From contig NZ_SRLC01000002.1 of NCBI RefSeq assembly GCF_004765605.1, positions 310,001 to 374,000 on the forward strand: DNA of 64,000 nucleotides, given 5' to 3'. Below the pieces are notes generated by a model that searched no databases, was not told the origin of the DNA, and saw nothing but the letters and a program-made list of their open reading frames with translations. The translations under genes and the position numbers were made by a program. This DNA comes from Hymenobacter aquaticus (lineage in GTDB: Bacteria; Bacteroidota; Bacteroidia; Cytophagales; Hymenobacteraceae). Shown one piece after another: positions 63,875 to 64,000 of the stretch (position 1 is its first letter; each line of letters begins with the position of its first letter).

Positions 63875-64000
63875 ATGGACGTTCTAGATCTACTATTGAA
63901 TTTACGCGCTAAGGGCACCACTATCACGCTGGATGATACCGCAAACGCCTTGCGGCTGCGGGGGAAAACCGAAAACCTGACCGCCGAGGATAAGGAGCTT
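63875..64000 (+). CDS. N-terminal docking domain of a further NRPS/PKS (truncated by window)
   Basis: The first 42 residues of a gene that continues past the window. MDVLDLLLNLRAKGTTITLD, then ANALRLRGKTENLTAEDKEL, is a TubC-type N-terminal docking domain, which ties a megasynthase to the preceding one in an assembly line. The lipopeptide cluster therefore continues to the right. Further domains cannot be known from this window. Confidence 0.75.
   Translation, partial: MDVLDLLLNLRAKGTTITLDDTANALRLRGKTENLTAEDKEL

Overview
The window looks like a chromosomal segment of a GC-rich Bacteroidota, most likely Hymenobacter or a close relative (Cytophagales). The evidence is the L33/DUF4295 pair, BshC, a BT_3928-family protein, type IX secretion sorting domains, TAnnTTTG -7 promoter boxes with a TTG about 19-20 bases upstream, the high-GC coding style, and many short palindromic intergenic repeats. 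No rRNA, tRNA, CRISPR array, transposase or integrase was seen. Genus is inferred from style, not from a database match.

Bases 1-22,680 are mostly core genome: ornithine aminotransferase, ribosomal proteins L28 and L33 with DUF4295, an Xaa-Pro aminopeptidase, FtsY, RimO, BshC, 5-formyl-THF cyclo-ligase, MnmD, RlmN and TerC. Mixed in are exported or membrane proteins of uncertain role: two tandem orphan ExbD-like proteins, a GDYXXLXY/DUF2157 pair, an exported archaemetzincin, a spondin-domain lipoprotein and a YihY/BrkB protein. A 12-unit, 21-bp minisatellite lies upstream of terC.

Bases about 22,700-33,060 form a compact, more AT-rich class I lanthipeptide locus: a 61-residue precursor with a GG leader, a full-length LanB, a LanC-like protein that has lost all three zinc ligands, a possible HExxH-type peptide-modifying enzyme (with HQxxH), a C39 peptidase-ABC exporter and an HlyD-type adaptor. 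A secreted M1-like gluzincin follows. LanB would dehydrate the core, the LanC-like protein would cyclise or only bind it, the HExxH-like protein might add a further modification, and the C39 ABC/HlyD pair would cut after GG and export it.

Bases 34,400-53,800 return to housekeeping and secreted functions: threonine catabolism (SDR-type Tdh and Kbl, separated by a patatin), CdaA-FolP-DUF1599-BT_3928, an orphan DppB-type permease, shikimate kinase, a fatty acid hydroxylase and two large T9SS cargo proteins, one a GH64-like glucanase with beta/gamma-crystallin and CBM6-like domains. Several intergenic regions hold large inverted repeats.

Bases 54,243-64,000 are the start of a lipopeptide NRPS cluster that runs off the window: formyltransferase, fatty acyl-AMP ligase fused to a carrier protein, a two-module NRPS with an N-terminal TubC-type docking domain, and the docking domain of the next megasynthase. 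The second adenylation domain looks catalytically dead, and no thioesterase is inside the window.
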